Shown here piece after piece: positions 13,514 through 20,116 of a stretch of 21,517 bases of DNA. The DNA lies in assembly GCA_964357385.1 (NCBI GenBank), contig CAYHKW010000013.1:1-21517 (forward strand). Direction: 5' to 3'. A model generated the notes under the pieces. It was not told where the DNA came from. It was given only the letters and a program-made list of their open reading frames with translations, and searched no databases. The DNA comes from JAHFJA01 sp964357385. Lineage in GTDB: Bacteria; Patescibacteriota; Patescibacteriia; JACQRZ01. Positions within the stretch are counted from its first letter, which is position 1; each line of letters starts with the position of its first letter. The position numbers and the translations under genes were made by a program.

Positions 13514-14131
13514 ATGAGTTTTTTGAAAAAGCTGTTTGGCTTCAGTGGAAACAAGGAAGAAGTATATGATTTAGCGACAGGTCTGAACTCATCTCAACTT
13601 GATTGCGTAGGGCAGGCTCGTTATCTCTATCACCAGATAGAGCAAAAGATGAGGAATAAAAGCGAGGATATTTCACGCATTGATGAGCTATTTTGGATGA
13701 TCATATTTATCCATTTTGACAGTTTCAAAGATGTATACACGGGATACACCCTTGATCTCCCGCTTGCTCGTGTCATTGAGCGGGCAAATACGGCGAAACA
13801 CAAAGTATTATTTCCCAAACTAGAGGAAATTGTTGGTTGTACAGACAGGGAGAAAAAACAACGTTTGGTCGCTGAGTACATATACATACTCATGTCAACC
13901 GTGTTTGATCCGCAAGGCAGCGCTCGGTATGATATTCTGTGCTTAATAGTGAATATCATCCCCGACCTTGACCTTTTAGAAGATCGTCGTAGGAATAAAC
14001 GTGATTATCTTCCTGTTCTTGGTTTTGAATTATACGAATTCAAAGAGGATGGATACGATTGTGAAATTTGGTTTTGGCCGAGCAAAAAAGAAGAGCTAGT
14101 ATTAGATGCGAAAAGTTCTGAAAATAAATAA
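13514..14131 (+). CDS. Unknown cytosolic helical protein
   Basis: A 205-residue protein starting MSFLKKLFGFSG, a short amphipathic, basic helix that could touch the membrane. The body is mostly helical, with the phrases RIDELFWMIIFIHFDSFKDV and AEYIYILMSTVFDP, followed by an acidic, strand-rich end (FELYEFKEDGYDCEIWFW). A TTG two codons upstream is in frame, but the ATG at 13514 fits the AAAGGAGG spacing better. It has its own promoter and terminator. I do not recognise a family and offer no function. Confidence 0.72.
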   Translation: MSFLKKLFGFSGNKEEVYDLATGLNSSQLDCVGQARYLYHQIEQKMRNKSEDISRIDELFWMIIFIHFDSFKDVYTGYTLDLPLARVIERANTAKHKVLFPKLEEIVGCTDREKKQRLVAEYIYILMSTVFDPQGSARYDILCLIVNIIPDLDLLEDRRRNKRDYLPVLGFELYEFKEDGYDCEIWFWPSKKEELVLDAKSSENK

Positions 14132-14137
14132 CAACAC

Positions 14138-14167
14138 ACTGCCTTGAAAAGGGCAGTTATTTTTTTA
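14138..14167 (+). terminator. Rho-independent terminator
   Basis: ACTGCC (14138-14143) pairs with GGCAGT (14152-14157) around an eight-base loop, then T-rich to 14167. It overlaps the 3' end of the minus-strand gene. Confidence 0.75.
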
Positions 14168-14521
14168 GAGATTTTTTGTAAGATCGATTTTTTTACTTGA
14201 GACCCCGTGTATAGGCCCTTCATATACACAAAATGAAACCACCTCGTAGAATGAAGTGGGGATGTCTTCGATGGATATCATGTGAGGTTGATCGGTGAGA
14301 TTGACAGATGTGGTGATAAAGGGGACACCTGCCGATGCTATCACCTCACTAAACCAATGCTCAGGTATGCGTACCCCAATGCTGCTACCATTGGGATTAA
14401 TTTCCTTAGGAAACACGGCGGGATGTTTTGGCTCCACGATAAGAGTAACGGGACCAGGGAGCATATCGAGTGGCACATGGTGCTGCATTATCCATTGTTT
14501 ATTGATAGTCTGCATAGTCAT
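14165..14521 (-). pseudogene. N-terminally truncated YrdC/Sua5-like (threonylcarbamoyl-AMP synthase family) gene
   Basis: The 118-residue frame has the middle and end of a YrdC domain: LPGPVTLIVEP (about 21-31), GSSIGVRIPEHWF (about 45-57), GVPFITTSVNLTDQP with the family's SxN motif (about 65-79), and a tail ending KKIDLTKNL. Sua5/YrdC proteins make threonylcarbamoyl-AMP for the t6A modification of tRNA. They normally have about 60 more N-terminal residues with the KxR nucleotide/threonine site, missing here because the neighbouring gene begins there. An ATG and a TATACT box upstream on the minus strand mean a short product may still be made. It could be a decayed extra copy or a repurposed fragment; normal catalysis is unlikely. 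Confidence 0.65.
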
Positions 14522-14553
14522 TAGACTATAGTATATGATATAATAAATCCATT
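14522..14553. promoter_or_regulatory. Overlapping divergent promoters with a small inverted repeat
   Basis: TATAAT at 14539-14544 points right, about 10 bp before the ATG at 14554, which implies a nearly leaderless transcript. TATACT on the minus strand points left to the truncated Sua5-like gene. ATAGTC/GACTAT (14514-14519 and 14524-14529) form an inverted pair. Good -35 boxes are not seen. Confidence 0.45.
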
Positions 14554-15030
14554 ATGTTTGCTGCACTACTCATTAGTAAATATGGACACATAATTGCTGA
14601 AGGATGGGGGGCATACGAAGTCGGCAATTATGAGCGGTCGGAAGAACACTTTCAAGAAGTGTTAAATAATGAAGACGATCCCAAGATCGGGTTTTTTGAT
14701 TTGGTCGAAGCGCACAACGGCATGGGGGCGTTGAGTTTGGCTCACAAGGATTTTTTCGATGCAACGAGGTGGTATCAGGAATCAAAATACATGCTGGATC
14801 AGCATTTTGAAAGTCGGTGGCCCAAACGACTCGATTGGGCAAAAAAAGAAGACCGTCCGATCATGCGTACAGTGATAGGTCTTGCGCATTTATATTATCG
14901 ATCTTCACAGCAAGAAAAAGCAAAAGAACTCTATATGCAACTGTTATACGCTGATAAGCATGACGGTCTGGGTGTCAGAAAGTATTTGGAAGCACTTGAT
15001 CAGAAAAAGAAATTTGAAGAAGTGGAGTAA
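14554..15030 (+). CDS. TPR-like repeat protein
   Basis: A 158-residue helical protein. GWGAYEVGNYERSEEHFQEVL (about 18-38) has the small/large residue spacing of a tetratricopeptide repeat. Two further helix pairs follow (about 50-80, AHNGMGALSLAHKDFFDATRWYQESK, and about 104-135, GLAHLYYRSSQQEKAKELYMQLL). Three such repeats form a small peptide-binding groove, so it is probably an adaptor. There is no signal peptide. No SD is visible; TATAAT lies about 10 bp ahead of the ATG. The TPR call is from pattern, and the binding partner is unknown. Confidence 0.75.
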   Translation: MFAALLISKYGHIIAEGWGAYEVGNYERSEEHFQEVLNNEDDPKIGFFDLVEAHNGMGALSLAHKDFFDATRWYQESKYMLDQHFESRWPKRLDWAKKEDRPIMRTVIGLAHLYYRSSQQEKAKELYMQLLYADKHDGLGVRKYLEALDQKKKFEEVE

Positions 15031-15052
15031 GAAACAAATAAAGTACCTAATG

Positions 15053-15081
15053 TTGACAGGACTGGCAAGCCTGCCTACTCT
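15053..15081 (+). promoter_or_regulatory. Probable promoter of the HTH-like gene at 15122
   Basis: TTGACA (15053-15058), 17-bp spacer, TACTCT (15076-15081), a weak -10. GAAGGAGG (about 15109-15116) precedes the ATG at 15122. Confidence 0.5.
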
Positions 15082-15121
15082 TATGGTACGTACATTAGAC
15101 ACAGACCAGAAGGAGGATGTA

Positions 15122-15790
15122 ATGGCCTACAGTGAACGTCAGATGAGGGAGTTTATTTATCGTTTGTGTTGCAAAAACAATCTTTTAACGATTGACCATT
15201 CGTTCTTGCTGCTATTGCTGTTGAATAGACGCTCGATCGACCAAATATGTAAACAGATACGGCTTTCTGATGAAGAAGGACAAGTCATCTTGAAAAAGAT
15301 ATCTAAAACATTGCGTTGTTCGCCTCGCACCGATGTGGTGATGAGGGTTATAGAACAACAATGCGCCGCACAATACCCGTCAATGCGTCGGTATCCCCGT
15401 GATTTTATTGACTGGATTATTACTGAATACACACTTGATCCACGGTATTCAGGTAGGCTATTGATACGCTACAATGAGGCAGATCTTGCAAAAGAGCAGC
15501 TCTATTACGAGAGAGGCACTGACAATCTCTGGATACGGAAACAATCAATCTCTTCTGTGGGTAGAAACCTCATGGATGAGTTAGAGGTTGTCGATAACTT
15601 TGGCCTTAAACAACGACTTGCTTACTTGCATATTGGTTGGAAGCAAAACAATACCCTCAAAGACCGTATTAAGAACCTTCTGGAGCAAAAACAAGTGCAT
15701 CGGGATCGTATCAAAGAGGAATATAATGTCTACCTTATTCCTTTGAGGGAAGCACTGGAACAGACATTAGAAAGTGCACAAAGCGTATAA
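15122..15790 (+). CDS. Unknown protein with a LuxR/GerE-like helix-turn-helix
   Basis: A 222-residue protein. Residues about 28-75 follow the LuxR-type DNA-binding pattern: a hydrophobic helix (FLLLLLLNRRS), DQICKQIRLS, then EEGQVILKKISKTLRCSPRTDVV, comparable to the family's EIAxxLxxS...TVxxHxxxIxxKLxxxxRTxxV. No receiver or ligand-binding domain is recognised; the rest is helical and charged (about 85-222). The ATG at 15122 has a strong GAAGGAGG and is preferred to the much longer open frame from 14882, which overlaps the TPR gene. A strong terminator follows. It lies directly upstream of the paralog array and shares its TTGACA/AAGGAGG unit style, so it is a candidate regulator of it (inference). 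Confidence 0.75.
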   Translation: MAYSERQMREFIYRLCCKNNLLTIDHSFLLLLLLNRRSIDQICKQIRLSDEEGQVILKKISKTLRCSPRTDVVMRVIEQQCAAQYPSMRRYPRDFIDWIITEYTLDPRYSGRLLIRYNEADLAKEQLYYERGTDNLWIRKQSISSVGRNLMDELEVVDNFGLKQRLAYLHIGWKQNNTLKDRIKNLLEQKQVHRDRIKEEYNVYLIPLREALEQTLESAQSV

Positions 15791-15798
15791 TATGAATC

Positions 15799-15824
15799 AA
15801 AACCTAGGAAATCCTAGGTTTTTA
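15799..15824 (+). terminator. Rho-independent terminator
   Basis: AAAACCTAGG (15799-15808), short loop, CCTAGGTTTTT ending at about 15823. The array's first promoter begins three bases later. Confidence 0.85.
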
Positions 15825-15826
15825 TC

Positions 15827-15855
15827 TTGACAAGACAATGTTTATATGCTATTAG
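15827..15855 (+). promoter_or_regulatory. Promoter of array gene 1
   Basis: TTGACA (15827-15832), 17-bp spacer, TATTAG (15850-15855). AGGAGG (about 15890-15895) precedes the ATG at 15903. Confidence 0.7.
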
Positions 15856-15902
15856 TTCGCTAGGTCTTTTACATTATATGGTGTTTATTAGGAGGTACGA
15901 CC

Positions 15903-17228
15903 ATGGATAAAAGTCAAATTTTTTCTTCATCGATAGTGGATATTCCCGTGGATTTATTTCTCAACTATCCTCAGCTTACCAATTGGCTGAAAAGCAAGAG
16001 GGCTTTCGATCTTTATACGTCAATTATCGCCATACACCGCACTGTTGGTGCGTTAGATGAGGATGATTGCGAGAGGTTGTATGCAAAGTACTGCAATTGT
16101 CGTAATGGTCCAAAAGACCTGACAGTACCGCAGCGTGTTTCAGGTCTCGCTTTGTTCCTACGATTTCATAATAGTACGGTTCTTGCGCGCCAGGAAATGC
16201 TTGAGAAAATAACGCTTGATCAAAAATCAAAAGAATTATTATGGGCTCTCAAATTCAAGTGTGCCAAGGACCTGGAGAAGGCATTGACAAAAGATACAAT
16301 CTCTCATTCCGATAGTGAATTATCAGTAGAAGATTCTATTGAAGTGTTGGAGGATCAACAACAAAAAGAGATCGAGATTGTTGAAGAATATTTTGACAAC
16401 ACCATCGCATCAGTGGAAAAAGAGGAAGGGGATACCCTCAAAAAGAATATTAATGAAAAGGAGGACGAAAAAAAGATGGGTAATGGAAACAGAAGACGAC
16501 AGCCTATTAACATAGAATGCTTGGAGATGCTAAAAACACAATATCCATTCCTATGGAACTGGATGAAACAAGTGGGTCTCGATAAACTGTATGCATTAAT
16601 TATTGAGATATGGAATACTCCTGGTACTGCCCAAGAGGCATATGACCGGGTGGCTAGTTCCATCACCGAAGCAACAAAAGGAGAGGTGATTAATGCGCAG
16701 CACACAGAGTATCTTGTGCGGCAATTAAAACATCTCGATTCATTTTATGCTATGAACGATGCTCAAAGGCGTGATCGTTTGAAGACAATACCAAGCAATC
16801 CCGAATATGATTTGTTAAAAATTCTCAGAAATGAGGAGACGAAAACGCCGGTTACCTATCGTAAGAAAACCGCACTAGATCAAATCACTAAAGTGTCAGT
16901 CCTTCTAAAAGATCAACCAGTCGAGCAAGGGGAACCTCCGATTGAGGTTGCCGCTGATAATCCTGTACAGAAGTTTGATCTGGTAAGTCTTGAGAAGGAT
17001 GTCAAAGATTCACTAGCAATTATGGATGACCTTATTGCTGATCGTGATCATTGGCGTCAGATTGCTCAGAGTGCGGAAGCAGCAAAAGCGCCCTTAATCG
17101 CTGATGTCGCTGCACTGCAAGATGAGTTGAAAGTGCAAAAAAGGCGCTTTATCGAACAAGGCGAATCAATAAAGACCATCAATACTATATTGGAAACAAT
17201 CAAAAAAGCACGCACTATTGTGCCGTAA
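15903..17228 (+). CDS. Array gene 1: fused type 1 + type 2 orphan domains with C-terminal coiled coil
   Basis: A 441-residue cytosolic protein made of two parts. Residues about 10-130 are the type 1 domain (VDLFLNYPQLTNWLKSK at 16-32, KYCNC, FLRFH, KELLWALKFKC at 110-120), which aligns with the genes at 18341 and 21029. Residues 130-191 are an acidic, low-complexity linker. Residues 192-330 are the type 2 domain (YPFLWNWMKQVGLDKLYALI at 214-233, IWN, YDLLKILRN at 302-310), which aligns with 17374, 19236 and 20117. Residues about 360-441 are a coiled coil ending TILETIKKARTIVP. Met192 is preceded by an AAGGAGG matching the leader of the gene at 20117, so the gene looks like a read-through fusion and could also yield a shorter product from the inner start. 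Function unknown. Confidence 0.78.
   Translation: MDKSQIFSSSIVDIPVDLFLNYPQLTNWLKSKRAFDLYTSIIAIHRTVGALDEDDCERLYAKYCNCRNGPKDLTVPQRVSGLALFLRFHNSTVLARQEMLEKITLDQKSKELLWALKFKCAKDLEKALTKDTISHSDSELSVEDSIEVLEDQQQKEIEIVEEYFDNTIASVEKEEGDTLKKNINEKEDEKKMGNGNRRRQPINIECLEMLKTQYPFLWNWMKQVGLDKLYALIIEIWNTPGTAQEAYDRVASSITEATKGEVINAQHTEYLVRQLKHLDSFYAMNDAQRRDRLKTIPSNPEYDLLKILRNEETKTPVTYRKKTALDQITKVSVLLKDQPVEQGEPPIEVAADNPVQKFDLVSLEKDVKDSLAIMDDLIADRDHWRQIAQSAEAAKAPLIADVAALQDELKVQKRRFIEQGESIKTINTILETIKKARTIVP
16458..16478 (+). promoter_or_regulatory. Internal ribosome site and ATG inside array gene 1
   Basis: AAGGAGG (16458-16464) and ATG (16476-16478), in frame at residue 192. The surrounding bases closely match the SD-to-start region of the gene at 20117 (AGGAGG, CGAAA, AGATG, GTAA in the same order). 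It probably marks the start of a formerly separate type 2 gene. Confidence 0.6.
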
Positions 17229-17240
17229 CAACGGCATTAC

Positions 17241-17272
17241 AGTCCCACCATATGGCGGGGCTTTTATTTTTT
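17241..17272 (+). terminator. Rho-independent terminator of array gene 1
   Basis: AGTCCCACC (17241-17249), loop ATAT, GGCGGGGCT (17254-17262) with one mismatch and one G-T pair, then T-rich. Confidence 0.8.
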
Positions 17273-17284
17273 GTACAGAGACCC

Positions 17285-17313
17285 TTGACAAAATCATAGG
17301 GTTATGGTATGGG
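17285..17313 (+). promoter_or_regulatory. Promoter of array gene 2
   Basis: TTGACA (17285-17290), 17-bp spacer, TATGGG (17308-17313). The leader has GTTCATTACA (17323-17332) as in array gene 3. AAAAGGAG precedes the ATG at 17374. Confidence 0.6.
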
Positions 17314-17373
17314 TATACATAGGTTCATTACAATTAATGAGTCAAATATTCAAGGTTCAAAAAAGGAGATGAA

Positions 17374-18204
17374 ATGGAAAAGCAAAAAGACACCCCGGAA
17401 GATGGGTCAAATAAAGCCATCATGAACGGTGGGTCTCGCAAAAAGTTACCCATTGATTTATTTGCGCAAATCAAGCACGCCTACCCTTTGTTGGTAGACT
17501 GGTTGATAGAGAAACACGTTGACACCCTCCTCTTTGAGATAGTGTTGTCGGCGTGGAACAATGGAGAAGGAACAAGCAAAGAGGTACTAAATTATCTCGA
17601 ACAGGAAGTCAGTAAGATGTGCGGCGTTTCGACTATGTCGGCCGACGACATGTTGCACTGTGTCCGAACCTTGCAGCAGTTTGTAATATTATTTGGTCTC
17701 AGTCCGGATGACAGAGAGAAAAAGATCAATAAAGATGCGAACACCACCCAAGGATCCTTGTTCAAAGTTATTATTCAACTGTCAGAAGCGAAACCGGTAG
17801 AGTGTCGTCCCGCGACGTTTTTACATAAACTGATTGTTTCCTCTGAACGCATCTTTGCCGCCTCTGGTGATTCTGGTCTCGAAATATCCTCTTCTGATGA
17901 TGAGCCAATCTCTCCGCTGCAATTACGAGATACACAGAAAAATGTAATACTTGAGGCAAATGAGATAATAGAAGATCTTATTAATGAATGTACACGGCTA
18001 AAGAAACGTCTCGCTGATTCAGAATTGCAGAACAGTACATTCCAGAATGTGCAGACAGAAAATGAATCATTAAAAGTGCTTTGCAGTACTTTGCAATTAG
18101 AGAACGACAAATATAAGGTTCAGGTGACCGAACAGGAACAAAGTTTGATTGCCATAAGTAAACTGGTGAAAACCATGCAGCTTGCACGCAAGATGACTGA
18201 GTAA
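17374..18204 (+). CDS. Array gene 2: type 2 orphan protein with coiled-coil tail
   Basis: A 276-residue protein. After a charged, disordered-looking start (1-22) comes the type 2 domain (about 23-160): LPIDLFAQIKHAYPLLVDWL, then SAWNNGEGTSKEVLNYLEQE, then VRTLQQFVILFGLSPDDREKKI and SLFKVIIQL. It is the most divergent type 2 copy; the family's WN and R-x-K-K-L/I positions are kept. An Asp/Ser-rich linker (about 165-185) leads to a long coiled coil (about 190-276) ending AISKLVKTMQLARKM, which parallels the ends of the other copies. There is no membrane segment. A good SD, promoter and terminator make it a single-gene unit. Function unknown; a scaffold or oligomer-forming protein is conceivable from the coiled coil. 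Confidence 0.78.
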   Translation: MEKQKDTPEDGSNKAIMNGGSRKKLPIDLFAQIKHAYPLLVDWLIEKHVDTLLFEIVLSAWNNGEGTSKEVLNYLEQEVSKMCGVSTMSADDMLHCVRTLQQFVILFGLSPDDREKKINKDANTTQGSLFKVIIQLSEAKPVECRPATFLHKLIVSSERIFAASGDSGLEISSSDDEPISPLQLRDTQKNVILEANEIIEDLINECTRLKKRLADSELQNSTFQNVQTENESLKVLCSTLQLENDKYKVQVTEQEQSLIAISKLVKTMQLARKMTE

Positions 18205-18225
18205 TCAATCAAATACCCCCCATTG

Positions 18226-18250
18226 CCCTATATACGTATAGGGTTTTTTT
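18226..18250 (+). terminator. Rho-independent terminator of array gene 2
   Basis: CCCTATA (18226-18232), loop TACG, TATAGGG (18237-18243), then seven T. Confidence 0.9.
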
Positions 18251-18273
18251 ATCCCAAAAATGACGTACTTAGG

Positions 18274-18302
18274 TTGACAAATGCTATTATATATGGTATA
18301 GA
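18274..18302 (+). promoter_or_regulatory. Promoter of array gene 3
   Basis: TTGACA (18274-18279), 17-bp spacer, TATAGA (18297-18302). The leader holds GTTCATTACA (18311-18320). Confidence 0.75.
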
Positions 18303-18340
18303 AATAGGACGTTCATTACATAATAATAAGGAGGTAATAA

Positions 18341-19087
18341 GTGGTAACAAGCGCCAAAATTCTTAATACTACCCTCTATGGGGAGCATGACTGGTTGGCA
18401 CTCAAAGAATTACAATCGGTACCGGCCGGTGCTTCGATAGATTTGTTTCATGCATACCCTGAACTGACTACATGGATGAAGTCAAAAAAAGGAAAACGAG
18501 GCCATACGTTGTTTGAGGTATATCAGGTGGTACTGACCCATTATACTACCGTAGGGGCACTGAAGAATGAGGAGATACAGAACTTCGAGCAGAAGTATAA
18601 TACCGACGATACTTCGAGCGACACCACGTGGCCGATATGTGTTCGGCGCTGTATGGCGAATATTCATTTTTTTATTCGTTTCACCAAATCTAAATCAAAG
18701 AGGCGGAGAGAGGTATTGAATGGGATCGAGCACAATGACACTCACAAAGAATTATTGTGGGCACTGAAATATAAGTGCCTCAATGAATGGAGACGTGCCG
18801 TCAAAATGGATGCTCTCAACGATGAAAAAGTTCGAAGAGAAATTCTCTGTGTACCGAGTCTCGATAAGGAAGTAAATCAGGCGCAATGGAAAAAAGACCA
18901 ACCCGCCGTGTCAGCCCTCGCACTTGATAAGCAGCAGATCGTTGATCCTTTGGCTGACGAAGCGGCCTATTGGAAGCAACGCTGTTTGGCTGCTGAAGGT
19001 CAAAATAAGCAGTTGCAGGCATATATCACTTCAGTCGTATCACGTTTTTCTTTGAAATGTCAGGAAGCAGGTGATCGTCTTCCTTAA
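18341..19087 (+). CDS. Array gene 3: type 1 orphan protein
   Basis: A 248-residue protein started by GTG behind AAGGAGG (18328-18334). The type 1 domain covers about 30-160: SIDLFHAYPELTTWMKSKKG, a TTVGALKNEE segment matching TVGALDEDD of array gene 1, KYNTDD, RRCMANIHFFIRF, and KELLWALKYKCLNEWRRAV. A linker (about 165-205) is followed by a short coiled coil (about 208-245) containing DEAAYWKQRCLAAEGQNKQL. That tail resembles those of array genes 4 and 5 (W-K-x-R-x-L-x-A-E), which supports a shared origin of the two types. No membrane or catalytic motif is seen. It has its own promoter and terminator. Function unknown. Confidence 0.78.
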   Translation: MVTSAKILNTTLYGEHDWLALKELQSVPAGASIDLFHAYPELTTWMKSKKGKRGHTLFEVYQVVLTHYTTVGALKNEEIQNFEQKYNTDDTSSDTTWPICVRRCMANIHFFIRFTKSKSKRRREVLNGIEHNDTHKELLWALKYKCLNEWRRAVKMDALNDEKVRREILCVPSLDKEVNQAQWKKDQPAVSALALDKQQIVDPLADEAAYWKQRCLAAEGQNKQLQAYITSVVSRFSLKCQEAGDRLP

Positions 19088-19104
19088 AATAATAGTACAG
19101 ACTA

Positions 19105-19129
19105 CCCCATCTATGATGGGGATTTTTTA
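19105..19129 (+). terminator. Rho-independent terminator of array gene 3
   Basis: CCCCATC (19105-19111), loop TAT, GATGGGG (19115-19121), then T-rich. Confidence 0.9.
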
Positions 19130-19143
19130 TCTCAAAATGTCTC

Positions 19144-19172
19144 TTGACAAAATGGACGTTTGATGCTATCTT
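19144..19172 (+). promoter_or_regulatory. Promoter of array gene 4
   Basis: TTGACA (19144-19149), 17-bp spacer, TATCTT (19167-19172). The leader contains TAACTTTACAATTATAA, related to the leaders of genes 2 and 3, and ends in AAAAAGGGAG at the sequence gap. Confidence 0.65.
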
Positions 19173-19209
19173 CGCATTAGTAACTTTACAATTATAAGCA
19201 AAAAGGGAG

Positions 19210-19219
19210 NNNNNNNNNN
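19210..19219. other. Sequence gap (10 N) at the start of array gene 4
   Basis: Ten undetermined bases directly after a ribosome-site-like GGGAG, where the start codon of array gene 4 should be. The true gap length may differ. Confidence 0.98.
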
Positions 19220-19235
19220 GACTGGCATTAAATAA

Positions 19236-20027
19236 CGAAAGAGTATTAAGCGTGATATACCAAAAGGATTCTTGGAACAAATTGTGAAGGAGTACCCCGT
19301 CTTAGGAGATTGGATGTTTAATGAAAAGCGACCGGTACACAAAGTGTATTCCATCGTTATTGAATGCTCCAATCAGAAAGGGAGTAGAGAGGATGGTCAA
19401 AATCGTCTAAAAAATATCTTGACAGAGGCATGTCCCACAACAACCTTGACAGACAATGATGTTTCTTACATGATAAGTCATCTGCAAACCCTTCTAACAT
19501 TTTTTAAGCTTCCTCGTTCGGAGCGGGTAAAAAAGTTAGTAGACAAGAACGGCATACCTGCTAGTTCAAAATATTCTTTGTTATGGCTTTTGAAGCGTCT
19601 CAATAATGGTAAATCGTATGAACCTAAGCCAGGGACAATTTTATATAAAATAACGCAAGTTGCCTGCTGTTTAGATGTTCCTCAAGAGCCAGCGAGTAAG
19701 AGCGAAAAAGAATCGGTTGACCCTGAGCTTATGAAAAAGGGCGATCAGACTGACAGTGCGAACCCTGGTTCACATTTTCCTGTTAATCCGTTATTTTTTT
19801 CGGCTCAACAGGAAATGTTAAAAGAAGGAACAAAGACAATGAATGACTTGATACCTCTGTTGTCAGCATGGAAAGAACGTGCTTTGAGTGCAGAGAAGAA
19901 GATTGAGGAACTCACCGCACAATGCAATGAGTTACGGATTACCGTAACCCTCCAGGAAGAGCAATTGGGAGTGACTAATGATTTTCTTACCGCCATGAAA
20001 AAGGCAAAGCAAGTGTTGGAAGAATAA
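19236..20027 (+). CDS. Array gene 4: type 2 orphan protein, start obscured by gap
   Basis: The readable frame follows a TAA at 19233-19235 and has no usual start until a TTG at 19272, yet similarity to the paralogs begins earlier (KRDIPKGFLEQIVKEYPVLG). The true start is therefore probably lost in the N gap, with a one-base shift near 19230-19250. The type 2 domain (YPVLGDWMFN, KVYSIVIE, ISHLQTLLTFFKLPRSERVKKL, YSLLWLLK) is followed by a linker and a coiled coil: MLKEGTKTMNDLI, then AWKERALSAEKKIEEL, then EEQLGVTNDFLTAMKKAK. The tail is very close to that of array gene 5, suggesting recent duplication. No terminator separates it from gene 5, so the two may be co-transcribed. Function unknown. 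Confidence 0.72.
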   Translation, partial: RKSIKRDIPKGFLEQIVKEYPVLGDWMFNEKRPVHKVYSIVIECSNQKGSREDGQNRLKNILTEACPTTTLTDNDVSYMISHLQTLLTFFKLPRSERVKKLVDKNGIPASSKYSLLWLLKRLNNGKSYEPKPGTILYKITQVACCLDVPQEPASKSEKESVDPELMKKGDQTDSANPGSHFPVNPLFFSAQQEMLKEGTKTMNDLIPLLSAWKERALSAEKKIEELTAQCNELRITVTLQEEQLGVTNDFLTAMKKAKQVLEE

Positions 20028-20116
20028 TAGTCCGCTAATGAGACAGAGAAGGCAGAGTTGATCGAACTTTAGATAATGAGCACAGTAATAATGATAAAGA
20101 ATAAGGAGGCGAAAAG

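Noticed and set aside
14282..14531. Plus-strand frames of about 80 codons opposite the Sua5-like fragment
   Set aside because: The minus strand gives a recognisable YrdC sequence; the plus-strand frames have no family features or SD.
14882..15121. Upstream extension of the HTH-like gene
   Set aside because: It overlaps the TPR-like gene and its promoter; the ATG at 15122 has a strong ribosome site.
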